Of a stretch of 64,000 nt of DNA, positions 44,290 through 55,203 are shown one piece after another. The translations under genes were made by a program, and so were the position numbers. Under the pieces are notes generated by a model. The model saw only the letters and a list, made by a program, of their open reading frames with translations, was not told the DNA's origin and searched no databases. Numbering within the stretch: the stretch's first letter is position 1; every line of letters begins with the position of its first letter. Origin of the DNA: Limnephilus marmoratus (Eukaryota; Arthropoda; Insecta; Trichoptera; Limnephilidae); assembly GCA_917880885.1 (NCBI GenBank), contig OU862909.1, forward strand, positions 28,950,851-29,014,850. The letters run 5' to 3'.

Positions 44290-44637
44290 TTCAAAAAGAA
44301 CATTTAAATGTAATAATTCGCTTGGTATGCCACACTTTGTAAACCTATATGTGGTGGATTGAATCATCCGATTAGTCCACTTTTCGTGATTTAATTGTGT
44401 GGGTAACTTCGATTCCGAGCCATTCATACTTCCAACGAGTGCATCCGTCGCCATAACCGCAATGAGCACACAAATAATGCGGTACAGAGCCAAAAGCCAC
44501 CGCAGAGTCGATCCGAGGAATGTTATTAGAGTGTCTGCAAAAATGATAAAATGCAAAGTACTGCAGTCCCGCGATTTATTATCCACGCCCGGGGTCAGGG
44601 GTCGGCTGGAGAAATAGCGGTGGAAAACACCGGGCAA
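44290..44637 (-). other. Unrecognised minus-strand frame with hydrophobic run
   Basis: A 189-codon frame starts at 44637 and runs into the foldback arm at 44160-44068, ending in FIEN(E/Q) repeats. Its unique part has a hydrophobic segment ALYRIICVLIAVMATDALVG that could be a signal anchor. Composition is somewhat GC-richer than the flanks. No family recognised. I consider a chance frame more likely than a gene. Confidence 0.2.
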
Positions 44638-44809
44638 AGGTACCTTCCACTACCAGCAGACGGTACCAACCTCTGCAGTATCTATCCACACCACATACCT
44701 TGATACCTTCCTCCTTCAAGCCGCGCCGCAGGAGATGTGGCAAGACACGAACAATAATAATAGAGAAATATGTATGTTCAATTGAAAATTGGGTCGAACT
44801 GCATTGTCC

Positions 44810-45395
44810 CTTCTTATTGTTCGCAAATGGTAAAAATAAAAATAAAATCAGAGTGTGCACACGCAGTAGAAGTTAAACCTTCAGAAAACCAAAGTAGACA
44901 AGTATGGGCAGACTACGAAGCACTTTTGTTTCAATGTAAAGGATGATTTCTTTCCATATTTTGGTCGTCGAATTCCAGTGCACCTTTCCTGTACATTTGG
45001 TCATCTAATTAGTATGTGTGTTTTCTTCTTCGGAGTCGCTAGATGTCGCTTTCTTTTGTCTGATTTTACAAAGATAAAAATACTTTTTTTTTTGGATTTC
45101 AAAAGATTTGATCGTTGGTCCACTGAACATCTAGCCTCTGAGGTACGACAGGTGCTTTATTCCACTACACTAAGAGAGACTTGCGTGGGACTGTGGATTT
45201 ATCGTATTATATTGGAACCTAGTAGGTACTCGTGAATTAAATAAATATTTTATTGCTCTCTCATTCTCTCGTAGGCTAAATCCTATAGATGTATATGTTT
45301 GTCTCTTTTTAGTATCGCTCGTTTTCGTTTCATCGAGTTTCAAATTACAACGGTGCTAAAAAAGTTTTCACTTCAAAAGACCCTCGAAATTGATC
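44810..45395 (-). repeat. Dispersed family delta copy with ~300-bp insert
   Basis: The minus strand shows GAAACTCGATGAAACGAAAAC near 45345 and AGAATGAGAGAG near 45265, then unrelated sequence 44940-45240, then TACTTGTCTACTTTGG and GCACACTCTGATTTTATTT at ~44905-44835. The insert lacks recognisable ends. Confidence 0.5.
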
Positions 45396-45535
45396 AATGT
45401 GTGTACAGTGTATAGGTGAGCCTTCGCTATATTTGCTTCTGTCTTTTTGTATTGATAACGTGAACATTCGTCCCGTTACGAATCTTGAAAGGTTCTATAC
45501 CGACTTGAAAAGAACTTATGTCGCCATTTAGATAA

Positions 45536-45701
45536 GGGAACGTACCCATACTACGTGACCAACTTTTTGCAATTTTTAACCCCCCCCCCCCCCCCCCCCG
45601 GTGACCAAAATCCTAAGCAACCCGCCGCTCATTTGTATCGAGCGTGACATTTTGAAGACCCCCCCCCCCCTAAACGTGTCACGTAGTATGGGTACGTTCC
45701 C
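45536..45701. mobile_element. 166-bp MITE, PIF/Harbinger-like
   Basis: Perfect ~23-bp inverted ends beginning GGGAACGTACCCATACTACG, flanked by TAA on both sides (45533-45535, 45702-45704). A TWA target and GGG-starting ends fit PIF/Harbinger. The interior holds two poly-C runs (45581-45599 and 45660-45670). Confidence 0.8.
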
Positions 45702-45864
45702 TAAGCTATTAGACCGTTTGACTCCTAGCACCTATGCAGATTCCCCCCCCCCCTGCCACCCTCCCTGTGGGATTTATTTTGAATTTATGTGAAAATTGTG
45801 AAAATTTATTTTCAAAATTGTCACGAATTTAGACAAACGATAAAGTACCTACCTAGAAGATAGG

Positions 45865-45985
45865 GTATGTTGTGAGACTTGTGAGGCCGAATGGGAAGAG
45901 GAAGGAAATGGGAAGAGGAAGGTGGGGAAGTACCTCGCTATTCAGATCTGGTCACGAAGCTCGGCTAAAGTCATTTCAAGCAACA
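45865..45985 (-). repeat. SINE-alpha fragment
   Basis: Plus-strand reading TTGTGAGGCCGAATGGG, GGGGAAGTACCTCGCTATTC, AGATCTGGTCACGAAGC and GGCTAAAGTCATTTCAAGCA corresponds to the 3' half of the SINE on the minus strand. It preserves the empty site of the MITE found at 2595-2851. Confidence 0.7.
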
Positions 45986-47150
45986 GATCTAAGAAACTTC
46001 CCACTCTGCCCCGAAGAAATAAACGAATGTTTTTTTTACCAATATTGTTTTCTTTGATGTGTCATTTATGCCGAAAAGTTATGTGCAAAATTACACAACG
46101 TGACTAAATAGGTGTGTACAGTGCGTTCAATATTATCAATATCTCTTTAACCTTGTTTAGCAAAGGCAATCGTGTTAGATGAATTCAATGCCCAAATTCT
46201 GACAGATGGCACTTTCGATTATTCTCGATTGGCCACGGCAAGTCATCTTTGTTCCCAGAATAGAACAATGACCAATGACAACACAACTCGCACGGACCGA
46301 CATAGAAAATAATCATCATCTCTTACATTGATTATAAAAAAATTATTTTTTTTATATTGCAATATGTCTGGGTCCGCAGCAATAGAAAAAAACTACGAAA
46401 TTGTGTCAGCTATCAATTGTTGCAACATGCAATTTGTATATAATTGTTATTAATATTGATTATGTAATTAATTTCTTACCTTTGTGACCAGTTCTTTCTC
46501 CGACAAATTTCATTTGAATTATTTATTTGGAGTTGTTTTTTTTTTAAATTTTGAGATATTTAATAATATTATTACAGAGATTAACTTAGAAAAATATATG
46601 TGAAAAAGTTCTGCAATTTAATTATCATTACGTGTGATAGCTGTTTCGCCTTCCGAAAGCATTATCACACTGTGGTGAAGCCACTTACAGATGATCAATT
46701 TATATTATTTAAAGATGTATATAAAGATATGTTTTTCAAATTGCTTTTATTTTTATGAATTTTTTTATTTTTTATTAATTTACTATTAATTTTTAATGAT
46801 AATTTTCAATGAATTTTTAATTGTTATAAATTAAATATTTAATAATTTTTAATTTTTTAATTTTTAGTTTTTAATACAATTTAATAATGTATTGTATTAA
46901 TTTGACTAAATGTCATTAAAGTGGGGTCATAGGTATGTCCTATTACTAATTTACTATTGTTTATCAAAAATATAAATAAATTATAATGGAGTTCTATAAT
47001 TTTTTTAATTGACGTGCCATTTTTTTTATTTATTACCAAATTTTCCGGGTTTAAATTATGCTGAATTGAATTAATAAATATTGGCAGAAATGCTGTAAAA
47101 AGTTTTTCATTTACTCTAAGCTTTGTAGGGATGTCAATTTTATGAAAATA
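45986..47150. other. Unassigned, becoming extremely AT-rich
   Basis: 46740-46900 is nearly pure A/T. Nothing gene-like or repeat-bounded seen. Confidence 0.35.
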
Positions 47151-47665
47151 CTAGCTGATCCGGCGAACTTCGTACCGCCTCAGAATCAAAAACTGTTGAT
47201 CTAAATTGTTTCTCCCTGCGTATACCATACCTTGATCTAAATTGTTTCTCCCTGCGTATCCTTTCCCCTCTCGCGTTCCCTCTCCCTCTCCCCCTCCACT
47301 TCTCCCCTTCCCCCGTCCCGCTAACCCCCCTTCCTGAGTTCCTTTCCCCCCTCCCCCCTCCCCCCACCCCCCGCTCCCCCCCCCCCCCCCCTCCCTCACC
47401 CCTCCCCCCTCTCCCGGTTCACAGATCAATATTATACCCCTTACAATATTGCTGCAGTTCTTTCAAAATAGGAGAATTCGTTCCATACAAAATGTATGGG
47501 GAAAATAATTTTCTTCGGAGTGGAACACCCTTTACTTTTAGGGGTATGAAAAATAGATGTTGGTCGATTCTCAAACCTACCAGATAAGCACACAAAATTT
47601 CATCAAAATTGGTCCAGCCGTTTCGGAGGAGTATGGTAACAAACACCGTGACACGATATATTAGA
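47151..47665 (-). mobile_element. Helitron, near twin of 33765-34315
   Basis: A|CTAGCTGATCCGGCGAACTT to ATATATTAGA|T. It differs from its twin by a ~35-bp duplication of the TTGATCTAAATTGTTTCTCC block at 47197-47260 and by a shorter C-rich tract. Non-coding. Confidence 0.85.
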
Positions 47666-47970
47666 TAAGCTTTACATACGGTTACTTTATATAGTTTTTT
47701 ACTTTTTTAATACTTTGCCTATACTACAAACCCATATAATAGTGTATGGCGCCCCAATATTGAGAAATGTTATAAACCTTAGGTAAATTCGAAGCTGGTG
47801 GAGACACAGCATATGGCTTTTGGGAACCTGGATAAAGTTTCAGATGGGTGGCCTCTGACCAGTTCGATAATTAGGGAATATTTTACTCCGCAAGTGACAC
47901 CGTACACAACAAATTGATTTGTTTAAAATTCTCGAACTTATTAATTCACAGTCGTTAAATAATACAATTA

Positions 47971-48335
47971 TCTATATATATAAAAATATTTAAAAAAAAT
48001 TGTATGTATGTATTTATGTATGTACGCTAAGCGTTGCTAAACCATTCATCCGATTGTGAGAAACTTTGGGGATTTGATAAGTGCATGCCCACGATGGTTT
48101 CTGTATACAATAGTGAGCTCTGGTATAATGAAATTACGCATTGCTAAACCGTTCATCCGATTGTGATGAAACTTTGGGAATTTGATGTGTGCATGCCCTC
48201 GATGGTTTCTGTATACAATAGTGAGCTTTGGCATCATGAAATTACGCGTTGTTAAACCGTTCATCCGATTGCGATAAAACTTTGGGGATTTGATGTGTGC
48301 ATGCCGCGGTGGTTTCTGTATACAATAGTGAGAAA
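47971..48335 (+). mobile_element. Helitron 5' end with three ~107-bp units
   Basis: Begins A|TCTATATATATAAAAATATT, a typical Helitron 5' end. Then come three tandem units of 107-108 bp, each with TTGCTAAACCATTCATCCGA, GAAACTTTGGGGATTTGAT and GGTTTCTGTATACAATAGTG. No CTAG end found, so truncated. Confidence 0.65.
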
Positions 48336-48424
48336 TTCTGTTTACAAAAAATGTTAATATTGAATACATAATTTCAAGGTTCAAATTTAATTAAAAGCTG
48401 AAAATTTTTCACGCTTTTTTTATA

Positions 48425-48755
48425 CCTCACAAGAGTCACAGTTGCTCCCGTCTCGAGCATGGCATCTCCAATTGAGGTACGTTGTGAGGCTGAAGGTAGT
48501 GGAGAGAGGGGGGAGATGGAGAAGAGGAAGTTGGGGAAGTACCTGACATTGCTAGAACCATTTCAAGCAACAATTCAATTCTGAATGGTGGTCATACACC
48601 AGGGCGATACTGAGAGTATCTTCCATTGCCTCAAATATGCTATTTTATTTTATATTATTTTAAATGAAATAATTGTGAAATAACACAAATTTATCATGTA
48701 AAATTCATGTGCACACAACGGGATTCGATCCCGCGACCTTCGGATTGTAAGTTTT
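48425..48755 (-). repeat. SINE-alpha copy with tRNA-like head
   Basis: On the minus strand the head's B box reads CGGGATCGAATCCCG (48718-48732). The body follows down to ACTCTTGTGAGG near 48426. It abuts the SINE-beta copy that starts three bases later. Confidence 0.75.
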
Positions 48756-48757
48756 GA

Positions 48758-48960
48758 CTGGTCAGTGGTTGAGTGGGCATAGCGCTTGGGTCCCACCCGA
48801 ACGTCGCGTGTTCGATTCCTCGGCTGGCTAAGTCCTCCATCACAACACAAGCAACATTTTCGGCTTTCTGTGGTGGTAGTAGGAGATTTTCAAACATTGT
48901 TGGGTTATTCGTAACCCGGGAATGTTTGTCTTTCTTTTTAAAAAAAAAAAAAAAAAAAAG
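48758..48960 (+). repeat. tRNA-derived SINE, family beta copy 2, poly-A tail
   Basis: A box TGGTTGAGTGGGCATAGCG and B box GTGTTCGATTCC, both closer to consensus than in copy 1 (24758). It ends in 19 A residues (48941-48959), indicating a young insertion. Confidence 0.85.
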
Positions 48961-49699
48961 TCAAGAACCTTAACCCTCGACCACAGAGGCCTCGGTACCT
49001 ACCTGTCTAAAACTTTTTGCGAATTCGATCAACTTTATAAATACTATACAGTCACCAATATAACCTTTGACATCTTTCAATGTTACTCAAACTCTCAAGC
49101 AAAAATGTTTTCAACAGTAAGTTTCGCCAATACAACTTACAACTGAGAAATCTTCTTCTGTGTTCGCCGCGCTTATTAAAGGCATAACTCTCACAACTGC
49201 GTCGAAATCTCTCCCTTTTTCTCACAATCGACCCTTGTATCGGAAAGAGTGGATGCAGCGGAGCTCTCGAAAATCTCTAGGGTAATAACGCCTACTACCA
49301 ATTTATTTCCACCTAATGCCGCGTTTACCATTTGCTGATGGTTCGCATCGCAGTGTTCTGGGTAACGAATCAATTCACCCGTCTGGTAATATTAAGCCTA
49401 CGGTCATATTGCTTGACCCGGATTCGAGAATAGAGACCTCTCTATCTCACCATATAAGATATGTAATTATACCTAATAATATTATACAAATATAGATAAA
49501 TAATATATTATCTGGACCGAGAAAGATAAAGATTGCGATTAGGATTTAAACTTTATGGTTAACGTAAGATTAATCGAGTAACACCTCTTCGATCCACTAA
49601 TTTATGTATAAAAAATGCTTAAGTTTATTAACATCAACTTAATTTATTACTATCGCAGACCCGTAAAAGAATACGGGTTAGGTTATAGGTGCTGTTGTG
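48961..49699. other. Mostly unassigned
   Basis: A 60-codon minus-strand frame at 49191-49373 (EHCDANHQQMVNAALGGNKL...STLSDTRVDC) is more protein-like than average and GC-richer than its surroundings. It has no splice or start support and is unrecognised. The rest is AT-rich. Confidence 0.3.
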
Positions 49700-50300
49700 T
49701 GCGAATATCTCGTAACGTATTCCAGTGCACTTGTACTGGATTCGGTCATTCCTGTTCGTTCGGCTATCGCGCACAATATCACACAATATCACGTCGAAAT
49801 GTATTCCAGTGCACTTGTACCAGATTCGGTAATTTCTGTTCGTTCGGCTTTTGCGTACGAATATCTCGTCGAAACGTATTGCAGTGCACTTGGATCGGAT
49901 TCGATCTTTTCTGTTCGTTCGGCTATCGCGCACGAATATCTCGTCGAAACGTATTCCAGTGCACTTGGACCGGATTCGATCATTTCTGTTCGTTCGGCTA
50001 TCGCGCACGAATATCTCGTCGAAACGTATTCCAGTGCACTTGGACCGGATTCGATCATTTCTGTTCATTCGGCTATCGTGCACGAATATCTCCTCGAAAT
50101 GTATTCCAGTGCACTTGTACTGGATTCGATCATTTCTGTTCGTTCGGCTATCGCGCACGAATATCTCGTCGAAACGTATTCCAGTGCACTTGTACTGGAT
50201 TCGATCTTTTCTGTTCGTTCGGCTATCGCGCACGAATATCTCGTCGAAACGTATTCCAGTGCACTTGGACCGGATTCGAAATTTCTGTTCATTCGGGGTT
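49700..50300. repeat. 75-bp tandem array, eight units
   Basis: CCAGTGCACTT recurs at 49722, 49806, 49881, 49956, 50031, 50106, 50181 and 50256: 84 bp once, then 75 bp. Units share TCTGTTCGTTCGGCTATCGC and ACGAATATCTCGTCGAAACG. As 75 is divisible by three and stops are absent, long frames appear on both strands (up to 255 codons). They are by-products unless expression is shown. Confidence 0.95.
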
Positions 50301-50310
50301 AGTGCTTTAG

Positions 50311-51018
50311 GGGTTGAATTCGTTAGGGGTTGGAAGTTGAAGGAAGGTACTAATTGGACGTAAAAAAGTGGAACCAATTTTTTCGCTTCGTGTCTCATCA
50401 AAATACTTTTAATACATCAATAGAGATGGTCTGTATTCCTGACGAATCAGTTCCAATTTGAAAAACACAATGATATTTTTTTTGTTAAAAAATATAAAAA
50501 TTATAGGTAAGAACGTAAGAACCTTATCGCTTGCCTGAATTCTCCAAATAATCACTTCCTATTTTGAAAATTAAGCAAAAGATCTAGAGTTCCGGTATTC
50601 GAGCAAAGTACAAGGTTAAAGAAAAAGTAGAATTATACGTTCGCGCGTGTGTGTGTGTGATTGCCACCAAAAGTTGATATCGTGCATTGTCATCAACATT
50701 TTCAAGTCTCTCTGCCGTATTTCAGTTCGCTCGGATGTCAGGAAGTGAGTTAATTTCCATTTCCAATATTTTATTTCATTCATACATTTATTCAAATAAA
50801 CAAAATCGAAATTCAGATGGATTTATTTAAAAAGAATTGTCGTCGAGATAATGATGTTCCATTGAACCAATTGTGTAATTCTTTGCTTGATTTTTTTAAG
50901 TTTCATAATGTATAATTTGGCAAGAAAGTGTAGAAAATAAATAAATTGGAACTAAACGTGTTCATTACTATGGCAGCACCGAATTATATGACATTTCCTA
51001 TGGCTGTCATGTTATCGC
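50311..51018. other. Unassigned, possible 5' exon at ~50640-50745
   Basis: GTATTTCAGTTCGCTCGG contains an arthropod-type initiator (TCAGT), and GGAAGTGAGT at ~50738-50747 could be a splice donor. (GT)n at 50648-50660. No coding evidence. Confidence 0.25.
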
Positions 51019-51480
51019 ATGTTACGGTTGATTTATTGTCTTAAATCTGAGAAGAAGATCGCTGATTTGATAATATTTTTATTCATTGTTTGCCTGAATT
51101 TAATTAAAATGAATAAACCATTACATAGTGATGCAAGAGGGGTTATATTTTGCGTTTTTTGTGCAAAATTTTTGAAAATACAAATACGCTATGAAATACG
51201 CATTTTGGCAGAAGTGTTTTTTAAAACATACATTCATTGTCTTATGAGCCATCTTGGTGTTGCCATTAAAACTAGAAAACGATCGCAGCGCCATCATTTA
51301 TTTTCTACACTTAATTGCCAAACTGTAGGTAGGTATTTAAGTGCTTACCTGCATGGAATTCTTATGATTTTATGGGAAATTTTGGTTATGAAAATAAGGA
51401 AAAATTGGAAAAATGTTTTTTTAGGATGCGAGGTCTGCTTTTCGCTGATCTGTTTGTCTAAATTCAAAAACACATATTAA
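51019..51480 (+). CDS. Unrecognised 153-codon open frame
   Basis: Opens with an ATG and a hydrophobic N-terminal run (LIIFLFIVCLNLI). Then comes NKPLHSDARGVIFCVFCAKF, which loosely recalls the N-terminal region of some transposon-derived insect DNA-binding proteins, and a basic RKRSQRHHL patch. The rest is Ile/Leu/Phe-rich, as expected from AT-rich DNA. There is no supporting signal. It may be a decayed transposase fragment or chance. Confidence 0.2.
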   Translation: MLRLIYCLKSEKKIADLIIFLFIVCLNLIKMNKPLHSDARGVIFCVFCAKFLKIQIRYEIRILAEVFFKTYIHCLMSHLGVAIKTRKRSQRHHLFSTLNCQTVGRYLSAYLHGILMILWEILVMKIRKNWKNVFLGCEVCFSLICLSKFKNTY

Positions 51481-51689
51481 TTTTATGTTAATTTATTTTA
51501 CCCTCACCTCACTTTGATAACATGACCTCTAGGCTCAGATCTAAAGAGATTACCGCTCCTCTTTGAAGTTCGTTAAAATAAAGCTTAGTCAAGAAAGAAA
51601 GCTAAAATGAAAGTTACTAACTCCCTTCTACTTCTACTATTAATTTACATCTTCATCTATTTTATTGACCATGTCCGCGGTAGAGCGTT

Positions 51690-51790
51690 GACTAGAGTCC
51701 GTGGCCTAGAGGCTAGAGTGCTAGAGGTTCGGAGGTCGCGAGTTGATAACCCCGCGCCAAAACAATCTGAGATATTTTTACACTCTGCAC
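51690..51790 (+). repeat. tRNA-like SINE head
   Basis: GTGGCCTAGAGGCTAGAGTG (A-box region) and GCGAGTTGATAACCCCGCG (B-box region) at tRNA spacing, followed by a short A/T-rich body. A third SINE type, distinct from alpha and beta. Confidence 0.5.
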
Positions 51791-52859
51791 AAAATTCGCT
51801 TCATAATTTCTAGTTTATAAGACGGAGTGGAATAAATTCAGTTTCACTCATGAGGGGTCACCATTCAGAACCGAAGTAGATAAAACTATGTTCGGTAATC
51901 AGGTCAAACTGGTTAGATACCTAACTACATCCCTATTTTTTTCTTACTCTAACTAAGATCTAGAAGACCTACACAAATGAAGACATGGCACGATCAAGTG
52001 AATCAAATAATTTTGTCATTTAACGTGTAGATAAAACGACATCTTTCTTCTTCAGTAGCCAACGTTTTATACAGCGTTACGTTATATATCATCAGGACGG
52101 AGAGACGATAAGGTTAAGCCTAAGACGACAATATATCCGAAAATATATTCTGAATCTTGATGACGTAAGTAAAGAAGCCGTGTATACAAATTGCGACTCG
52201 CACGACCCGTGAATCGGACGGACCTACTGTCGAATTTGCCCTATCAAAGAAAAGAAGAAAAAGACAAATGATGTAGGAATCTTAAGGACGTAAGTGAAAA
52301 AAGCGTGCAAACAAATATGCGCCCACGGCACGACGCGGCGTATTGGATGGACGTACGGTCGAATTCACCCTAGCAGGCCTGGAGATTCGACCTTTCCGCC
52401 GCGTTCATTTTAATTAATTCTGAAGAATGTGTTACAAATATTTGTGTCTCCATGTCGCACTCCCGAAGTTATTAATTCATCGCCTAGAAAAATAAAATCT
52501 GGTGCTTACCGCTAACTTTATAGTTGAAAAACGGGTTAAAAAGTTTTATAATCATTGTACGTAAAATATATTAATGGTAAGGTATTGTTTTTATTAATCT
52601 TAAATACAAAGAACTTACATCCCCAGTGTTCTGTTGGAATAAAAAGCTTTTATAGTTACGAATTCGCCGGAAATTATTAAAATGTGAGTTTTGAGCAAAC
52701 AAAAATTATTAGGGTTGTGTACCGCCTTAATAGTTCTTGGTACGTCTACATCAAAACTAAATGCTGAAAACCACATTAGTGTACTAAAATTCCGGCCCTA
52801 GCAGGATAAATGCGCGGAACACGATATCACTTCTACGTACTTACATGAAAACACACTCC
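51791..52859. other. Unassigned, with a ~110-bp direct duplication
   Basis: GACGTAAGTAAAGAAGCCGTG..GGACGGACCTACTGTCGAAT (52150-52240) is repeated in diverged form at 52286-52372. A zeta-type AGCCAACGTTTTATACAGCG scrap lies at ~52057. No gene. Confidence 0.4.
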
Positions 52860-53020
52860 ACCACAATCTAAACATCTGCCCTAATGATGAACACAGTAAC
52901 GCTATCCGAAACGTTGGCTATCCGAAACGTTGGTTATCCGAAAGGAAAAAGCGCAACACGGCATAAATCCCAAAAATTAATCCTGATAATACTTTTGGCC
53001 AGGAAACTTTCAAATCATAT
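52860..53020 (+). repeat. Inverted-repeat family zeta, single-arm copy
   Basis: ACATCTGCCCTAATGATGAA, then ATCCGAAACGTTGG repeated twice, then GCGCAACACGGCATAAATCC. Only one arm remains. Confidence 0.65.
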
Positions 53021-53084
53021 TCGATGTACGAATGTTGATGAAGCAAGAAGTGCGTGAGATAAAGCAGTTTGGCGTTCTATCCTT

Positions 53085-53170
53085 GTTTTGTAAGTTCATC
53101 TAATTCTCTCCCATTTACTTCGGCCTCACAACGATCTCTCGCCAAGGATGTGATAATCCTACAAGTCGCG
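53085..53170 (+). repeat. SINE-alpha 3' fragment
   Basis: TTCGGCCTCACAACGATCTC..CAAGGATGTGATAATCC matches the last third of the SINE-alpha body. Confidence 0.5.
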
Positions 53171-53570
53171 GTGTTTCACTAAAAAAATGCTCATTTTGAT
53201 AACACTTCGATAAGCATGGGAATTTTACATGCATACGTCATGATCTTTGTTTATAATCCAATGAATCAAAGGCACATTCCCTAATAAGATTTTTTTATCC
53301 ACCGAGGCATCAGTAAAGTAAGATCTTTGTCTTAACTTATTAAACCCGACAAGGTTATTTCTGGTTCAATTTTGGCAAATTTACGACCTAACCAATTTAT
53401 CCTCAACATAATTTATTTTAATGAGTCATTATTCTCCACTGACAATTTAATGAACTTCTCTCAAACAACTCGATGGTTTCTTCGGCACGAAACCAGAAAA
53501 AAAGCGATAATATTTGAGAGCTTGCATAATAATTTCGCTTTCTAAATGAAGAAGAAATTTATGTAAATCA

Positions 53571-54655
53571 CTAGCGTGTTACCGGCATGCGTTGCAATGA
53601 CACTTAATAAAGACATTGTTTCTCCCTGCGTGTCTTTTCCCATTCGTCCCGTTCCCCTTCCGCCTCCCATTCCTCTCCCGCGTTCCCTTCCCTTCCCACT
53701 CCGCCTTCCCCGCCTTCCCTCTGCCCTCTCTCGCGAACCCCCCTCCCTTGATCCCCTCCCCTCTCACGCGTTCAACATATTCAGTCCCGGTATATTCAGT
53801 TTTCAAACAGCTCGCGTGCCATCACCTATTGCATTTTTTTACAAATTTTCATTTTTGTATCTTATAAGAATAATCAAATTTGGTACCTATCTATTTAAAA
53901 TTTTAAAAAAATTCATTGGATTCAAAGTATTCAATTTTGGTTAGTACCGAAGGTGAGTAGGTACTGTGATTAAATTCATTAATTTAAGATGAATATATAC
54001 GTGAAATCCTATTTAGATATTATTTTGATTAATCTTTACGACGAATCGGCTTACAGTATGAACATCAAAAAATATGCTACGGATAAATCAAAGCTTTTAC
54101 TAGCGTTTCTATGTATTGAAATTACAATAAAATTATTATTTACGTAACAAAAAATATAAGCGTAAACCACCAAAAAAATGTTTTTTCATGGCTTAACTAT
54201 GAATTAATATAAGAAACAATTTTTTTTAAATGCCCCTTTATGGCTAAGACTATTTTTGAGGTTTTCCGTGTTCTAACTTTTTTTCGTTCTTATAAAATTA
54301 TGCACAAAATAAATAAAAACCACTTTTTCGCTTACTAGCCTCGTGCAAAAAGACGCTCGATTTTGAAATTTTGCAGGCATGAGATTCGAAATATTTCTAG
54401 CGTTTATATTCCTCTTAAAGAATTATTCGAAAATTGAATTTTCATTGAATAGTTATGGTTTGCAAAATATCATTCTCAAATTGTGACATCATTATCAGTT
54501 TTGTAAGAGTTTTTTAAGGATTAAAAAACTTTTCACATGTATTGCCATGTACTTGTCCAGAAACCTTCGCGAGGGTAGAAAGAAGACATAATAAGCAATA
54601 CATAAACAACAAACATGCAAGCAAGCAAACATACATTCATTTTTATAAATATAGA
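53571..54655 (-). mobile_element. Composite Helitron carrying an epsilon copy
   Basis: A|CTAGCGTGTTACCGGCATGC at the left (reversed 3' end) and ..TTTATAAATATAGA|T at the right (reversed TC end). 53615-53770 is C-rich like the other Helitrons, and 53993-54418 is a copy of family epsilon. At 1085 bp it is about twice the length of the other Helitrons, consistent with capture or nested insertion. A 122-codon plus frame (53576-53944) runs through the C-rich tract and is not supported. Confidence 0.65.
53993..54418. repeat. Dispersed family epsilon, copy 2
   Basis: Matches 26008-26437 at about 90%, with a few small indels (for example ATCAAAAAATATG near 54065). Confidence 0.75.
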
Positions 54656-55203
54656 TTTATTGAAATCAATAAATCATACATCTATTTATGGACCTACAAT
54701 TTAATCAGATGATCTGAAATAAAACTTAGAATCAAAAATCTACGATGCATCGATAATTCAAACACTTTATTGGCATGTTTACTTTATTGCTTAAACGTGC
54801 CTAACATTGTTTCACGGAGAAAAACATGATTTGTTGTATTCGGAGAAATATACATTTCGTAAAGCTATTGAACGGCATTATGATGTTCCTTCGATACGCT
54901 TTCTCTGTTCCTAATACCTAACACGGCCTCTCGCGGAGCTCACTCGTAACAGGTGTTCATAACTTTGCATTAAATTAGCAGGACCAACAGGGGAAAGGGT
55001 CTACAAATAATATAAGTTCTGCATTTTCTAAAAACAAAACTACATTTATCGAATTTTGTGTTCGTACCAAAATGTATACCCACAAAAAGGCTTCTTATTC
55101 GATGGTATTAAACTCTACAACATAATCCTGCTTTCAGAAAAAACTCATAATACAAAATTCAAATAAAAAGCGGGATACAAATATTAAAAAACACAAATAT
55201 TAA
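54656..55203. other. Unassigned AT-rich DNA
   Basis: No repeat boundary recognised. It directly precedes the LINE frame and probably includes its 5'-truncation junction. Confidence 0.35.

Noticed and set aside
45578..45670. Poly-C runs as assembly filler
   Set aside because: They lie inside a well-bounded MITE with perfect ends and TAA duplications, so they are more likely genuine, though their length may be misread.
48718..48732. tRNA gene
   Set aside because: Only A/B-box-like parts of SINE heads are present. The stems do not form a complete cloverleaf and the sequence continues into a SINE body.
49615..50401. Several long open frames on both strands (up to 255 codons)
   Set aside because: All arise from the 75-bp tandem array, whose length is a multiple of three. 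Both strands and all plus frames are open, which is the mark of repeat geometry rather than a gene.
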